NCBI GenBank assembly: GCA_009760855.2
Contig: WPIO01000187.1
Location: forward strand, 319,501-383,500
Source: Cristatella mucedo
Lineage: Eukaryota > Bryozoa > Phylactolaemata > Cristatellidae
Direction: 5' to 3'
Length of the DNA: 64,000 bases
Part shown: positions 27,270 through 40,500 of the stretch, piece by piece
Layout of the letters: each line of letters opens with the position of its first letter
Position numbering within the stretch: the stretch's first letter is position 1
Position numbers and translations under genes: made by a program
Notes under the pieces: generated by a model
The model's database searches: none
Seen by the model: only the letters and a program-made list of their open reading frames with translations
What the model was told of the DNA's origin: nothing

Positions 27270-27870
27270 CGTGCGATGCAGAAGGTGTTTACAGCGGGTC
27301 GTGGAGCTGTTCTGGATAAGCGCGGCAAAGTCTTCAAGACACACGCGACGAGCGAATTCGCTCAAATCTCTGCACCCCAGTCAAACTTTCGGACACTTTC
27401 TTGCGAAATAAGCGACTGAAGCTGGTGCTTCAGCTAGCTAGCTCGCGTTGGTCGAGCCTGGCGACAATCAAGGACCACGGCTTTTGAAAAAAAAGTTCGT
27501 CCTCGTTAGTTATCTCTCCATTCCCCCCTGCCCGCCTTGGCAAAGTAGAACTGAAGCTAGCTGCCGAGGCCAAAGGCGCCACGCCACGCCCTGCATGGTT
27601 GCTGTCACAGGTCTTGCGCCAGCCAGTGTATCTCTCAACTGTGGTAGAAATGGCACGCGGCAAGAGATTCCTGGCTGCTTGCCAGCCTGCTGCTCGAGAG
27701 GCGAAACAAAGGCCACTTTTACTCATTGCTCGCTCCGATCGCTGACGTGCTTCCCTGAGTCACGTCACGCGGTGCTAGGACGTTTGAAGTGCGACCGTTG
27801 GCCGAAGCATGTGAGTTGAGCGAAGCGACGTTCAAACGCACGCATAAAAGAGTGGCGAGGAGGTGACGCT
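27270..27870. other. Downstream flank of gene A, homologous to that of gene B
   Basis: Patches at 27325-27375 and 27785-27870 match 47335-47390 and 47763-47850 downstream of gene B. The tandem duplication therefore included 3' flanking DNA. An open frame at 27219-27419 reads GKVFKTHATSEF against GQVFKTHARATNEF in B, but the frames diverge on either side and no splice link is evident. I do not call a gene. Confidence 0.5.
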
Positions 27871-27954
27871 TGACAATAGCTTCGACAAGAAGCTAATGCT
27901 CAGCATATCCAAGACTGTGTGACCCACTTCCAAGATTCGTATGCGACGGCATCT

Positions 27955-28045
27955 ACTTCCCACTGCAGCAAATGTAAAGCGCCTAGGAAGAGATTGAGTT
28001 CTCTGAGGGTGCTTTATCAAGTGCATTATTGTTACTATTACTATG
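27955..28045 (+). repeat. Solo LINE-A tail
   Basis: CTGCAGCAAATGTAAAGCGC, hairpin, ...GGGTGCTTTATCAAGTGCAT, then ATT-like units. No RT sequence precedes it. Confidence 0.78.
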
Positions 28046-28084
28046 CGAATCGGCTATAGAACACATTGAAAAGAATGAATTCGT

Positions 28085-29536
28085 AGTAAATTGCATTCAA
28101 GATTAAAGAGACACCACTCCACTGAAACTGCCCCTCTCCAAATAACCAATGACATCCTATGCGGCAACGGCGACGGGAATGTCACTGCCCAAGCTCTGCT
28201 AGATCTTGCAGCTGCCTCTGACATTTATCATTTATTATTATCATTACTTAGTTATACCTTACTCGTTGTCTGTTTATCACGATATCCTACTTGCACGATT
28301 GAGGAAAAATATTGGTCTGGCATAAAAGACACTGACGCAGTTCATCGTATAGGTCAGATCGTGTTCAATCCGTGTCGAGTGGGTGTCAGGTCTCATCCAT
28401 TAGACCAGCACCCGTGGATTCCCACATGGGTTCGTCCAAAGTTCTTTACTGTTCTCAATTCAAATCGAATCTCTGGGAGAAGTGATTCGTGCCCTGAGAT
28501 CAGCCTCCTATGCTGCAGGTACTCAGCTACATTTACTGTTTAAACCGCCAGAGTCTGCTGCGAATATTGGTAAACTGAATGCTTGCCTTGGAGGCATTAG
28601 ATCCTGGATGTTGGCCAATTTGCTTAATGACTACAAAACGGCACTGCTACTCTCAGGACACCCCTGGCATCTGGCTAGGCTAGAAGACTTTGATCTTCTA
28701 ATAGCCGATGCTGTTGTGCAACTGTCACCGTGTGCTCGTAACTTAGGTGTCATTTTTGGCAGCTTCCTACATTTTGAGTTTCATTAAAAGATTGCCTTTA
28801 CAGCTATTGACCACGTCTGATTCCGATCACTATCAAAGATTAGGAATTTCCATCACTGTGGCTTCCAAGCAATGTAAACAGCTCTATGGTTGTGTCTTGG
28901 CTAGACAATTGCAATTTCGATTTGGCTGGGCTACCGAAAAAAGCCACTAGGCCACTGCAGCTGGCGATGAATATGGCTGCAAGGCTAGTTTACAAACACG
29001 AGAGATTTGACCATGCGTTTCCTTAGCCAGAGAAGCTCCAGTGACTTCCGGTCGATCGACGGATACGGAGCAAAGTTCTTGTGCTGACCCGCAAGGCCTG
29101 CCAAGGCATGGCTCCTTCATATCTAGTTGATCCCCTTCATAAATTTCAGCTTCCTCGTAACTTCAGGTACTTTGTGGACGATAAATTAGCTGCTCCATTT
29201 TTTCCACTTGAAGACCGCTTGGGAGAGAAGCTTTTGCTCTGCAGGTCCTAGACTTCGGAACTCACCTCCACAACTCGTAAGCAACCTCATCCAATTCCCT
29301 GCCGCCGAGTGAGGCACATCCTTTCCAGCCGTCCAGAGCTGCTACTTTTATGCCACTCACTATCCTAACTGCTCTCCCGACTAAGCTACGTTTTCCACGT
29401 TCTCTTTTTCGTGAGATGAAGTCTGTTGGCTACCGAATGCGTGCTGTAAGCCGCTTAGGTTTGAGTGTGCTTTAGAAACCTCTCATGTGTAACACCGACA
29501 TCGTCTCTGTGGCTTTTACAAACAGAGATACGTAGC
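28085..29536 (+). mobile_element. LINE-B, + strand, internally deleted
   Basis: It reads RLKRHHSTETAPLQ, then a deleted or diverged central RT (the YADDTQLF position is replaced by YAAGTQLHLLF), then the C-terminal block and 3'UTR. The last 370 bases are inside the 4.1 kb duplication. Multiple frame breaks; defective. Confidence 0.78.
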
Positions 29537-29841
29537 TTAACAGGACTATAAGATGTCATCAAATGTCGGACTCATGCAGTTCCGCAGCTGATCGAGCTGA
29601 CTCAAAAATAACGCTGCGATAAATTTGCTCTTGGGGGAGGTAAATCCCATCGGGTACGTGGCATAAGTTCCCTCTCTCTTACTTTCACTCTTAACAGGGA
29701 GGCGATAAGATGAGAAGCTGTCTGCCCAACTATACCATTTCAACCTGTCCCACAGAAACCCATTAAGTATGAGACAATTAGATAGGATCAGCCGACTAAT
29801 GAATCTGACGCGGCGAATCAGTCCTTGCAGTGTGCTTTATG

Positions 29842-29912
29842 ACTAAAAGCATATGCGATAGCAAGTGTAGCAATCAAATATAGCATGAAGCATCCCAGGA
29901 TTGGTGTTCGCC
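29842..29912 (+). repeat. 71 bp repeat, third copy
   Basis: Identical to 675-745. No second copy follows the right edge of this duplicate. Confidence 0.85.
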
Positions 29913-31365
29913 TTTGGAGTCAGCATTGCTTCGGGTGTACAACGACCTACTTAGGAATGCAGACATAGGTAGAATGTCTCAGCTTGTTCTGCTCGATCTT
30001 TCGGCAGCTTTTGATACTATCGATCACAAAGTTCTTCTAGAGCGCCTCTCATCTCATCTCGCCTGGTCATCATCACTGGCACTGCTCTGCTGTGGTTCAG
30101 GTCCTATCTCAGTGTGAGACTCCAGAGTATTGACGTGAAAGGACAGAGATCATCTGAAGTACCTCTGAAATATGGAGTACCTCAGGGCTCCGTGCTAGGT
30201 CCGGTTCTTTTCACGGTTTATACTCTCCCTCTTGCTGATGTGATTGCCAAGCACAATCTAGGCTTTCACGTCTATGCGGATGACACTCAGTTGTATCTTC
30301 TCTTTGATCTCTCCCAGCCTTCGAGCACCTCGACTTCCGTCAACTCACTTGCAGCATATATTCATGACACCCGCACATGGATGGCAGCAAATATTCTAAA
30401 ACTGAAAGATGATAAAACTAACTTACTAGTTATTGGCAAACCCGAGCTGATTCAGAAATTGAAAAGGCTGACCCTCAAAATTGGCTCTGCCAGCATATCT
30501 CCTGTTAAATCAAGCTCGAAATCTAGGTGTCATGTTCCAAAGTGACCACTCGTCAGACGACCACATCAGCATTACAATCAAGTCTGCCTACTTTCAGCTA
30601 CATAACATTGCTAAAATTTGTGCTTGTTTAAATAAGGATACCACGTCCAAGTCGGTCCATGCATTCGTGACATCCCATCTTGACTTCAGTAACTCACTGC
30701 TTGCTGGCCTACCGGCAGGTGAAATCAGGCGATTGCAGCTGGTGCAAAACTCCGAAGCTAGGCATGTCTGTCGTGAGCGTCGCAGTTGCCACATCACACC
30801 ACTTCTCGCCGACCTACACTGGCTACCAGTCAAGCAACGGATTGACTTCAAGGTTTTGTTGCTCACTTTTAGGTCTCTTCATTCTTTGGCTCCAGACCTT
30901 CTCTCAGATCTACTCCCCCACCAGGCCAAGCATCGTACCACCCTCTTTTCAGAATCCAACAGTTTACCAATTCCTCGTACAAACGTCAAATCCTTTGGAG
31001 ACCGTGCATGTAGTTCGTTTGCCCCTAAAGCCTGGAACTCACTCCCAACTTGCGCGAGAAAATTCCCTGACGTGACCACATTTAAAAAGAACTTAAAAAC
31101 ACACTTATTAAGGTCTGCATTAGTGGATCCTAGTGATTCGTCCTTCATGTGCTTATGCGTGCTGATGCTGTCCATGCTGCCTCTAACCACACTGGCATGC
31201 TGACCCTATGCATGTCACCCCTAACCATGTTATTCATGTTGACTATCAAGCATGATATTACTCCCCATTCATTTGCGTTTTCATTTGCAGCAAATGTAAA
31301 GCGCCTAGAAAGAGATTGAGTTCTCTGAGGGCGCTTTATCAAGTGCGTTAATATTATTATTATTA
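29913..31365 (+). mobile_element. LINE-A, twin of 746-2196
   Basis: The same truncation point, frame breaks and tail as the first copy, so it was copied as part of the block rather than by retrotransposition. Confidence 0.9.
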
Positions 31366-31368
31366 TTC

Positions 31369-31840
31369 AGTAGCCAACGGACTTCGTCTAAAGCAACCGA
31401 GATATAGTGAGAAGCACAGTTGAGTCGGGAGAGCAGTTGACGTAGGGAGTAGCATGTAGTGTAATGTATCTCCGTCTGTAACTCCACAAAGTCATAAAGA
31501 CCACGTGAGTGTTACGCAGAAGAGTTTTGAATAGCGCACTCATAGCCTTAGCGGCTTTCGGTACGCATTCGGTAGCCAACAGACTTCGTCTCTCGCGAAA
31601 CAGAGAAAGTGAAAAGAAAAAAGTGAAAGAGAAAGCATAGCAGAGTCAGGAGAGCAGTTGAGATAGTTAGTAGGCATGGAAGCAGCAGCCCAGGATAACT
31701 GGAGAGGATGTGCGACACTCTGCAGCAGGAAAGTAGTTGCCATTACATGGGAATTGTGGAAATGGGTGAAATAGTCCGGGACCTGCAGCGCTCAAGCTTC
31801 TGTCGCCAACGGTCTTTAAGTGGAGAAAATATGCTCGACA
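31369..31840 (-). mobile_element. LINE-B 3' fragments, twin of 2201-2672
   Basis: Identical to the first copy apart from one extra A in an A-run near 31618. Confidence 0.75.
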
Positions 31841-33289
31841 CCGGTCGAGCTATTGCCGCTGGCCATCCTGTCCGAGTTGAACAGGTGAACAGAAATCTGC
31901 AGGTAGCACGAGCTGCGATCTCAGGAGCGCTCATGGAGTCGTGGATGAAGTTGTAACAACAACAAGCCGTATAGCGTTGGCAAGGTCACTGTATATGCAT
32001 ATGCACACGCGCACGCACACAAAAGAACTCGTTCTCCATTCTGGTGCTTCAAATTGTGTGCCATTTCTCAGCGTTTGAGAGTTTCTGAGGTTTCGCTCGA
32101 CGTTGAGCCTCTGCGGATGCGGCGGATATATTTCGTTTATATTTGCGACATTTGGTGCCGACTCAGGCCGCCTTGAGCATAGGGCGAAGGGCGAGCTCTT
32201 CGAGGGAACAAGTCTGGCTAAGTAGCCGTCGGCTCTTGAGCGGTTGAGGGCTCGGGCAATTGGTGCGCGTTGTTGACTCGGCCAGTCGGGCGGATATCTG
32301 TGGGGATATCCATCTACCGCAGACTGCCGCCAGACGTAGGGTGGTTTTTGGACAAACAATGGCTTGGCAGTGCAAACAATGCAATGCACATACTGTAAGC
32401 GCTTCCTGAAGAGTACACGGAAGGAGGGAGGGAGTGGGCTGGATCCCTGTGCGATAGTGCAGAGGGACGATTGCCGATGACACCTAGCGATCATTTTCTG
32501 CTAGCCCCATTGCTTGCTACTGTAGCAGTGAAATTAGAATGTGAAAGACATGAGATCTAACTCTGTTGGCGAAAATTAGTTTCACACTGGCGGCCGTGCT
32601 AAGCGTATTAGTAGCCGAGGTAGCTGTTCACTCAGCTGATTTTGCGGAATTTAGAAGATTGAACATGCTGAACTCGTGCGAGTTTTGAAGACGTGCTCAA
32701 GCTAACGTGAGTAAATTGACGAACGGTATTGTACTGAACTGTAGCGAAGTATGAATGCACGTTCGCGCCGAGGATTTTACGCGGCTGATCACTGGTAGTT
32801 ACTGATCGCCGAGTAGCGTATAGCACGCAGCATGTGGACGTGATAGACTCATGAGTTTGGATACCGTGAAGGCAGACGTTCATCGACGGCTGAAGCAAAG
32901 GTTGGTTACATCTATCGCGTGTATAGGCTAATCGGATGGCTGGTAAAAACTTAGTTGGGGAGCTTAGTTATGAACTCGAGACAAATGTAAAGTGCCGAGA
33001 AAGAGATCGATTACTCTGAGGGCACTACATAAAAATTATCGTTAACATTATTATATGACCGACTATAAGCGATACGAGTTAAGCCGCGTTAAAGCAAAAA
33101 TAAAGTCAGTCAGCGCTTTGGCTGAATGCGCGTTTCATTTTTCTGTGTAGTAAATCTAATCCGTGACGCTTTCCATTTCGGGTATTTTTGAGTTTCATCC
33201 AGTCTGAGGTCGCGGCATGCGCTGTACGTGCATGCGCGATACGTGCTTTATCATCCGCTCTCAATCGTCATTGGGTTGGCACCTGTGCA
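31841..33289. other. Unassigned DNA in duplication copy 2
   Basis: Twin of 2673-4121. It includes a solo LINE-A tail at about 32987-33056. No gene recognised. Confidence 0.5.
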
Positions 33290-34158
33290 TTGGTCGCCCT
33301 CGCTCCGGTCTCTTCCGGTTCTCGTCCACCGCCAAGTTCTGCATGTTTTTGCTTACTATTTTGATTCCGTGGGTGACGGAGCTGGCCCTCCTGTATGCCG
33401 CCTTGGACTTAATGTCACGTAAACGGCGGCAACTGACTTCCGCCCATGCGACAACCGGCGCAGGCAGGCGACTTGAGTGCTAACGCGAACAGCAGAGACG
33501 GAGCTTCCGCTTCCGGAAGCGCAGTCGCGATACCTCCCGACGGCGCCTCTGAGCTCAAAGAATTCCATGCGAAACCTCCTTCGCACCTCCCAGCGCCGGT
33601 ACCTCCATGTCAGCTGACGTCGCGGCGTAGCCCGACCTCCGAGTGTGGGTATTGGAGGCCACATCCGCTGGGGCGGAGCCCGCCAGTCTATAAACTGTAG
33701 ATTTCTCGGTCGAGAACCTTGTGCGCTCTCGCTGGGCTCACTCAACCTTTGCTCGCACTTTGTTTGAGCTGGCGTCATTCGCTGCCAACCGCTGGATTAG
33801 TATGCTATCTATGGCCGTGGCGCCAAAACCGTCTCGAGCTGATACCTGGACCACAGCGAGCCCAGTTGAGTTGTTATCAGCCAGCAGCAGACGAGCTCGT
33901 GCGGATATCGCGACAGCGAATTCGCGAATCGTCCTGCCAAGGAAGCGTCACGATTGACGGACGATTCTGATCTCTCTTGAGACGGGGTGGACTCGTTGTG
34001 GCGAGTGAATGTTCGACCGACCTTTTGCTCGTGAGGCGACGGTCCGCTTTTAACGCCAGCCGAGCTTTGGTTCAACTTTGACCTTGACATTGAAGGAGCA
34101 TTTTCTTTTTTCTTCTTTTCCTCCTGCTCGAGACGTCTTTCTTTCTTTCAGCGCGAGC
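33290..34158 (+). promoter_or_regulatory. Gene B upstream region with TATA-like and 3' splice sites
   Basis: Unique GC-rich DNA between the duplication edge and the gene B start. CTATAAACTG at about 33689-33698 is a possible TATA box, with plain sequence after it. A pyrimidine-rich tract (34103-34149) ends in CTTTCAG at 34151, seven bases before the start codon. That is a strong 3' splice acceptor and suggests a 5'UTR intron or a trans-spliced leader site. Open frames here carry no motif. Confidence 0.4.
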
Positions 34159-34503
34159 ATGGGCTCAGGATGTTCAAGTCCCGGTGACACGGAAGACACC
34201 GCACAGGACAGGACAGCCGTTCAGGTTCTAAGAGAGAGCGATCCCGCGCTGTACGAAAGATTGATGTCGCAAGTCTCTCGCGAAGTCGAAGAAAAGTGCG
34301 CCAGAGGCCAGAGGCCAGAGGTCGAGCAGCAGCGTACCGCCCAGTCGGTCCCGGACGTACGAGCGGCAGTCTTTTCAGACCTGCGGCCTGCGGGACCAAG
34401 CAGCCAAGCGGACACGAAGCTAGGCGACTACGCGTTTCCCTTCGAGAACCTCGTGTTCGAAGGAGGCGGCGGCAAGTGTCAGATCTACTTTGGAGCGCTC
34501 AAG
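34159..34503 (+). CDS. Gene B exon 1: acylation signal and altered glycine loop
   Basis: Residues 1-115. Start at MGSGCSSPGD; an upstream in-frame ATG at 34078 would bury the Gly2 signal and run through the pyrimidine tract. The shared helix reads DPALYERLMSQVSREVEEKC. The exon ends FENLVFEGGGGKCQIYFG-, donor AAG|GTATCG, phase 0, exactly as in gene A. Confidence 0.88.
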
Positions 34504-37500
34504 GTATCGAGGCTCGCGTCGCAGGCAGCTGTGCGGGCGCTCACTTCGGTGCGGGCACTCGCACTAACTCGTGCTTAGAAATAAAAGCTCGAATTTATTT
34601 TAATTCGTCGTGCGTTTAGACGTTCGATTGGAGACAAGCGTTTAGGCCTCTTGGATACAATTTAAAGCTTTAGTAATTAAAGTATTTAAAATATTTAGCA
34701 TTTAAAAATTCAAAAGCTCTGTTGAGCTTTCTCGTCTCTTAGGCACTTTGTCACCTCTGAAATATTTGGTAAACTACCTCTTACTCACAATATCGCTCTC
34801 ACTCAAAATAAGATTAAAAGACGCGTCAGGTGTCATTTCGTATCGTACCGTATCATAATGCCACCAACCAATCATCATCTAATGCAAAATAGCGAACACA
34901 ATACAAATTATTCTAGCCTCGCCATGGTCATTTCACGTGAGCCGTGATGTCACACTAGGTAAGGCGGTTGCTTTCATAACCTCGTTCGCGAGGCTGTGGG
35001 TTCGATTCCTGTGGTGGGCGATCCTTTATCGCCACTGCTTGCAGTGGCGATAGCCGTAAAGGCTCTTCTATCGCTATAAAAAAAGAGGCTGTTGAATCAG
35101 CTAGGATTTATTTATTTATTCATTTCAGGGCCGTATTTTATTTATGCTGTATGTTTGCAGTGCTTGCACGAAGCAGGCATAAAGGGGAAGCGCTTCGCTG
35201 GAGCCAGCTCTGGAGCTATAACCGCCACTCTGCTCGCACTCGATCTGCCGCTGGATGTGGCGCACGAGTACATGTCCCTCGACATGAACGACATCCTTAA
35301 CGGTGAGAGCCGAATGATTTCGCGCTCACCGTGCGGATCCGTCCTTCGCAGAAATCTTGCATTTGAAATGGGGAGAGGTGGCCACGCCCATTCTTAGGCC
35401 ACACCCATTTTTAGGCCACACCCGTTTTTGCACTATTCAGATGCCTCGTGTGGCTGTCTGAGTTTCCTTCCCAATCTGCTGCGATACTTCGGATGGAACA
35501 GGGGTGAGCGGTTTCTCGACTTCTTTGGACACATTTTGGAAAAGCACGCTGGAAATAAGGACATCACGTTTGAACAGGTATTTCTGTGCATGGAGCTTAC
35601 TTAAGGACATAGCAGCTTTGGAAGATTTAGACACTCGAGAGATTACCGAGCAGAGTTTTTTTTTATCGTATTCTAATGTTAACGGTTGGGCTGCTGCTCT
35701 CGAAATTCATACAAAGGTAGCATGAAGGCCACCTAAATGACAAATCCAGTTCACAAAGAAGTTCGCGGCCTATGCTGTCTATTTGATCTCCACGTGCTCT
35801 CATTGTTAAGCAATGAATGCAGATATTGAGAGAATCATATTGTCTCATCTCTTAGTAAATATACGCTACAGATAGTTAAGCACATCTAGTACATCTCAGT
35901 TTTGTAAAAATGTAAATTTAATTTCTTTTCGGATAGTTTTGCATGGCATTTGGTTCCAGGAATGTGAAAACTACCTTGCCACCCTTTAAAGTTACTACTG
36001 TTTCTTAAATTCGTCTATATCCTTTACTTCTCCATGCTAAAATTTTGATCTACCGCATTGGTCTCAAGGCAAGCCGTAATGGCTCACTAGGTAAGGCGGT
36101 TGCTTTTCACGACCTCGGCCCTGAGGACGTGGGCTCGAATCCTGCGGAGGGCGATCCTTTATCGCCACTGCAAGCGGTGGTGATAGCCGTCAAGGCTCTT
36201 CTGTCGCTATACAAAAAGAGACTGTTAAATCAGCTAGTATTTATTTATTTAAGGCATTTTTGCGATTTCATTTGCTTCGCTATCTTACCATTTATTATTA
36301 CCACGATTACCTTTTTTACAATGATGTTTATCACGCGATGCTAATATCTCGGTATTCGATGGAAGGTCGTCGTTAATTCCAGTTCCATGAATTTCCATGT
36401 ATATGCCGTTCGCGTTAATACTACTCACTTGAACGGATGATAGTCATTGCGATGAAAAAGTATGAAATAGTATGCCTAAAGTGGCTTCTCACAAGGAAGT
36501 AGTGTTAGACTTGGTATTCTTAGAGCTATGAAAATATCTGTGAATGTCGGCCGCGAAAACAATGAACGTATTTCGGCACCATAATATCCTCACATATAAG
36601 GGAGGTGCTATCAATCGACTCGCCGCCATGTTTGCAGGTGGCTCGTCATATCTGATCTAACGTGTGTCGTCATACCGATTCAGCTTTATAGAAAATCCGG
36701 AAAAGAGTTGTGCGTCGTCGCTGTAAACACGAATCTCCAGTCACTTGAATACTTCCACGTCAAAACGACGCCTCACATGTCTGTCTGGTTAGCAGTTCGG
36801 ATGTCCATGTCCCTCCCTGGTGAGTCCATGCCACCATTCCGTATGCCTGGTTGCCATGGCTGAGCGGCTGTTGACGCGAATGCGTAAATCACACAACTCT
36901 GTCTTTGCGGCGATAGGAATTCAAAGCCACTTTGAAAAATTAAAAATAATAATCAAAAATAAGAGGTCGTTTGTGTAGTATGCAAAGAAAACTAAATCTT
37001 TATCTAGATGATCGTATGACTGGCTGCAAAAGAATCGGTGACTCCAGCGACTGGTGGCACGATGTCACGGCTCTATCGTGCTCGAATGACGAATTTGCGA
37101 AACTACCCCTAAGAAGCTCAAGGCCGCCGATTAGTTAGTAGATCTGTGGGTTAGCAAGATGCACTTAAATCATTTGCAAGCAAGTTAGCGAGTTGCGAAG
37201 GAACAACGCACTGGGGCGAAGAAAAAGCTGACCGGATGTTCCTCGAATGACGCGTCTTTAGCTGAGACTTGAATGACATAAGGCTGTCGCAGGTAGTGGC
37301 CGTACCGTTCGAAACGATGTTTGGCGTGTAAGAGCAGAATGCTCAATGGCCAAAAGAGTTCAATTTAGTTCGCGGGACGGCGAGATTCCTAGACGCTGAG
37401 GAGCGGGTGAGGGGTGCGAGAACGCGTGACTCGACGAGAAGGGAGAACACAAGATTGCGCCTTCACACAAATGGCCTATGGTTTACCACAGACATTAAAC

Positions 37501-40500
37501 TGACTAGGTCTACTAAGCACAAGCTTGAAAAAGCATACTAAAGATCAGGACTGACTGTCCATTGACAGGCATATGAGGGCTGCTGTAGGTCGTACCAATC
37601 GATCCTAGCAAAGGGAAAGTCTAGCTTCTATAGAAACATTGTTGAATCACAGATGCACAATCCAAAAATGCCGATGTCGACATTGAACCATCTCCTCAAC
37701 CGCTCCCAGATGAGCTCCTTGTCTGATGATCCTTGTGATGATCTAGCCGATCGATTATCTCGATTCTTTGTCCAGAAGGTAGACAAGATCAAGGAGTTCA
37801 TCCCTACGATGACAACATCCCCCCTGGCATGCTGGCCCCCGATTATTGACTGCACCTAAACGTCTACATTTAAGCAAGTCACTAGTGATCTCATCCTGAA
37901 GTTCGTATCTCAATCAAAGAAGACAACAAGTCCACTGGACCCTATTCCCACTGTCCTGCTCCTACGTTGCATTGTTCTCCTGCTGCCATGCATAACTAAC
38001 ATCATTAATATGTCATTAGCCTCAGGTCATGTCCCAGCACCTTTCAAAAAAGCTGTAGTCAGGCCACTTCTCAAGACAGCCACATTCGACCAAGAGAACT
38101 TGAGCAACTACCGCCCAGTCTCCCTTCTTCCATTCCCATCAGAGACACTGGAGCGGGTCGTGGCGGACCAGCTGAACTCATATTGAAACTTCAAACCTTG
38201 CTAGTAAGTTCCAGTCTGGCTTTAGAGCTAATAACTCCACAGAGTCAGCATTGCTTCGAGTGTACAACGACCTACTTAGGAATGCAGACGAAGGTAGAGT
38301 GTCTCAGCGTATTTTGCTCGATCTTTCGGCAGCTTTTGATACTATCGATCGCAAAGTTCTTCTAGAGCGCCTCTCATCTTGCCTGAGCTTCTCTGGCATT
38401 GCTCTACAATGGTTCAGATCATATCTCAGTGGGAGACTCCAGAGTATTGAGGTGAATGGACAAAAATCATCCGAGGTACCTCTGAAATATGGGGTACCTC
38501 AGGGCTCCGTGCTAGGTCCGGTTCTTTTCACGGTTTATACTCTCCCTCTTGCTGATGTGATTGCCAAGCACAATCTAGTCTTTCACTTTTATACGGATGA
38601 CACTCAGTTGTACCTTTCTTTTGATTCCTCCCAGCCTCCGAGCACCTCGATTTCTCACAACTCACTTGCGGCATGTATTGATGAAATCCGCACATGGATG
38701 GCAGCAAATTTTCTATAACTAAACGATGATAAAACTAACTTACTAATAAGGGCAAACCAAGTGTGATTCAGAAATTGAAAAGGCTGACGCTCAAAATTGG
38801 CTCTGCCAGCATATCTCCTGTTAAATCAAGCTCGAAATCTAGGTGTCATGTCCCACAGTGACCGCTCGTTAGACGACCACTTCAGCTCCACAATCAAGTC
38901 TGCCTACATTCAGCTACATAACATTGCTAAAATTCGGGCTTGTTTAAATAAGGATACCACGTCTAAGTTGGTCCATGCATTTTTGACACCCCGTCTTGAC
39001 TTCTGTAATTCACTGCTTGCTGGCCTACCGGCATGTGCAATCAGGCGATTACAGCTGGTGCAAAACTCCTCAGCTAGGCTTGTCCGTCGCGAGCGTAGCA
39101 GTTGACACATCACACCACTTCTCGCCGACTTGCACTGGCTACCAGTCAAGCAACGCATTGACTTCAATGTTTTGTCGCTCACTTTTAGGTCACTTCATTC
39201 TTTGGTTCCAGCCTTTCTCTCAGATTTACTCCCCACCAGGCCAAGCGTCGTACCTCCGCATTTCGGAATCCAAGAGTTTACCAATATCTCGTACAAACGT
39301 CAAATCCTTTGGAGACTGTGCATTTCGTTAGCACGCTCCCAAAGCCTGGAACTCCCTCCCGACATGCGTCAGAACTTTCCCAACTTTGCAACATTTAAAA
39401 AGAACTTAAAAACACAAATTTTTACGACAGCATTTAGTGGGTCCCTCTGATGAGTCCTTTATGTGCTTTCACGTGCTGACACTGTGCATGCTGCCACTAA
39501 CCATATTTGCATGCTGACCCTGTGCATGTCACCCCTACCCATGCTATTCATGTGGTTTATCAACCATGATATTACTCCCCATTCATTCGCGTTTCCATAT
39601 GCAGCAAATGTAAAGCGCCTGGAAAGAGATTGAGGTTTCGGAAGGTGCATTATCAAGTGCATTATTATTATTATTTTTGGAGAGAACGGAAAACACGTGA
39701 CTGGAAGAGAAAGGAGCGAACGTGACTGGACGAGAAAGGACGTCGGCGGAGGAAGTCGGCAGTGCAAGCGAGTGATGCTACCTAGAAAACTAGACCGAGA
39801 GTCTGTATATTGTCCAAACGCTTGATAGAAAGCCAGCGATGCTCAGGCCGACGTGGTAAGCTGTGGCTGCCAAGCCGTTGACGACAGATCAGCCTGACGA
39901 GCGGCTGAGTTTTGCACCAGTTGCAGTCAATTAAGGGCACGAAGGGCAGGGATTCCAGAATAAAGCTAAATGCAGCTGCACAGACGCTATTTTGCCAACG
40001 TATTAATTTCATTTTCCAGTTGTACTTTTATATATTCAGGTCACGATTTCGGTGAAGTTCCTTTTTGAAATGCATGCCATTGACCGACTCTAATAATCGA
40101 TATCAGAAACATGTGGAAATCACTGGAGTCTGAAAAAAGTATCGATCTTTCGAGGCACTTTCCTGGCACAGTAGCGTAAGGTCGCTGTCATACGAGACTA
40201 ATCTATGAAAAATTGCTCATACGATTCCAGGATACTTCGCCCCCGTGCCATGGCCGGACAGTCAAAGTAGGATCAACTACTACATTGATGGAGGTGTCCT
40301 ATGCAACTACCCAGTGCATGTATTTGATGGTATGTAATTCTCTCCTCATTTAGAATTCCTGCACTCGGAGGCGTTTTGATCTTGAGATGTTATAGGCAAG
40401 GAAACCACCCTTACATTTTGTAAAGAAATCGCTGACTGCGTGATTTCAGCAAGTTTGTGGCCTGGAAGACTGGAATTCTTTGCGTAAGACCTCGAATAAT

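Larger units (their letters stand above)
29167..33289 (+). repeat. 4.1 kb segmental duplication, copy 2
   Basis: The near-identical partner of 1-4121. Its left side continues without a break into the 5' part of the same LINE-B, so the duplication probably extends left of the window in copy 1. Its right edge runs into the gene B upstream region. It contains the 71 bp unit once (29842-29912). Confidence 0.93.

Noticed and set aside
27219-27419. Small gene encoding GKVFKTHATSEF, with a partner at 47219-47587
   Set aside because: DNA-level similarity is limited to a short patch and the frames diverge outside it; more likely shared flanking DNA.
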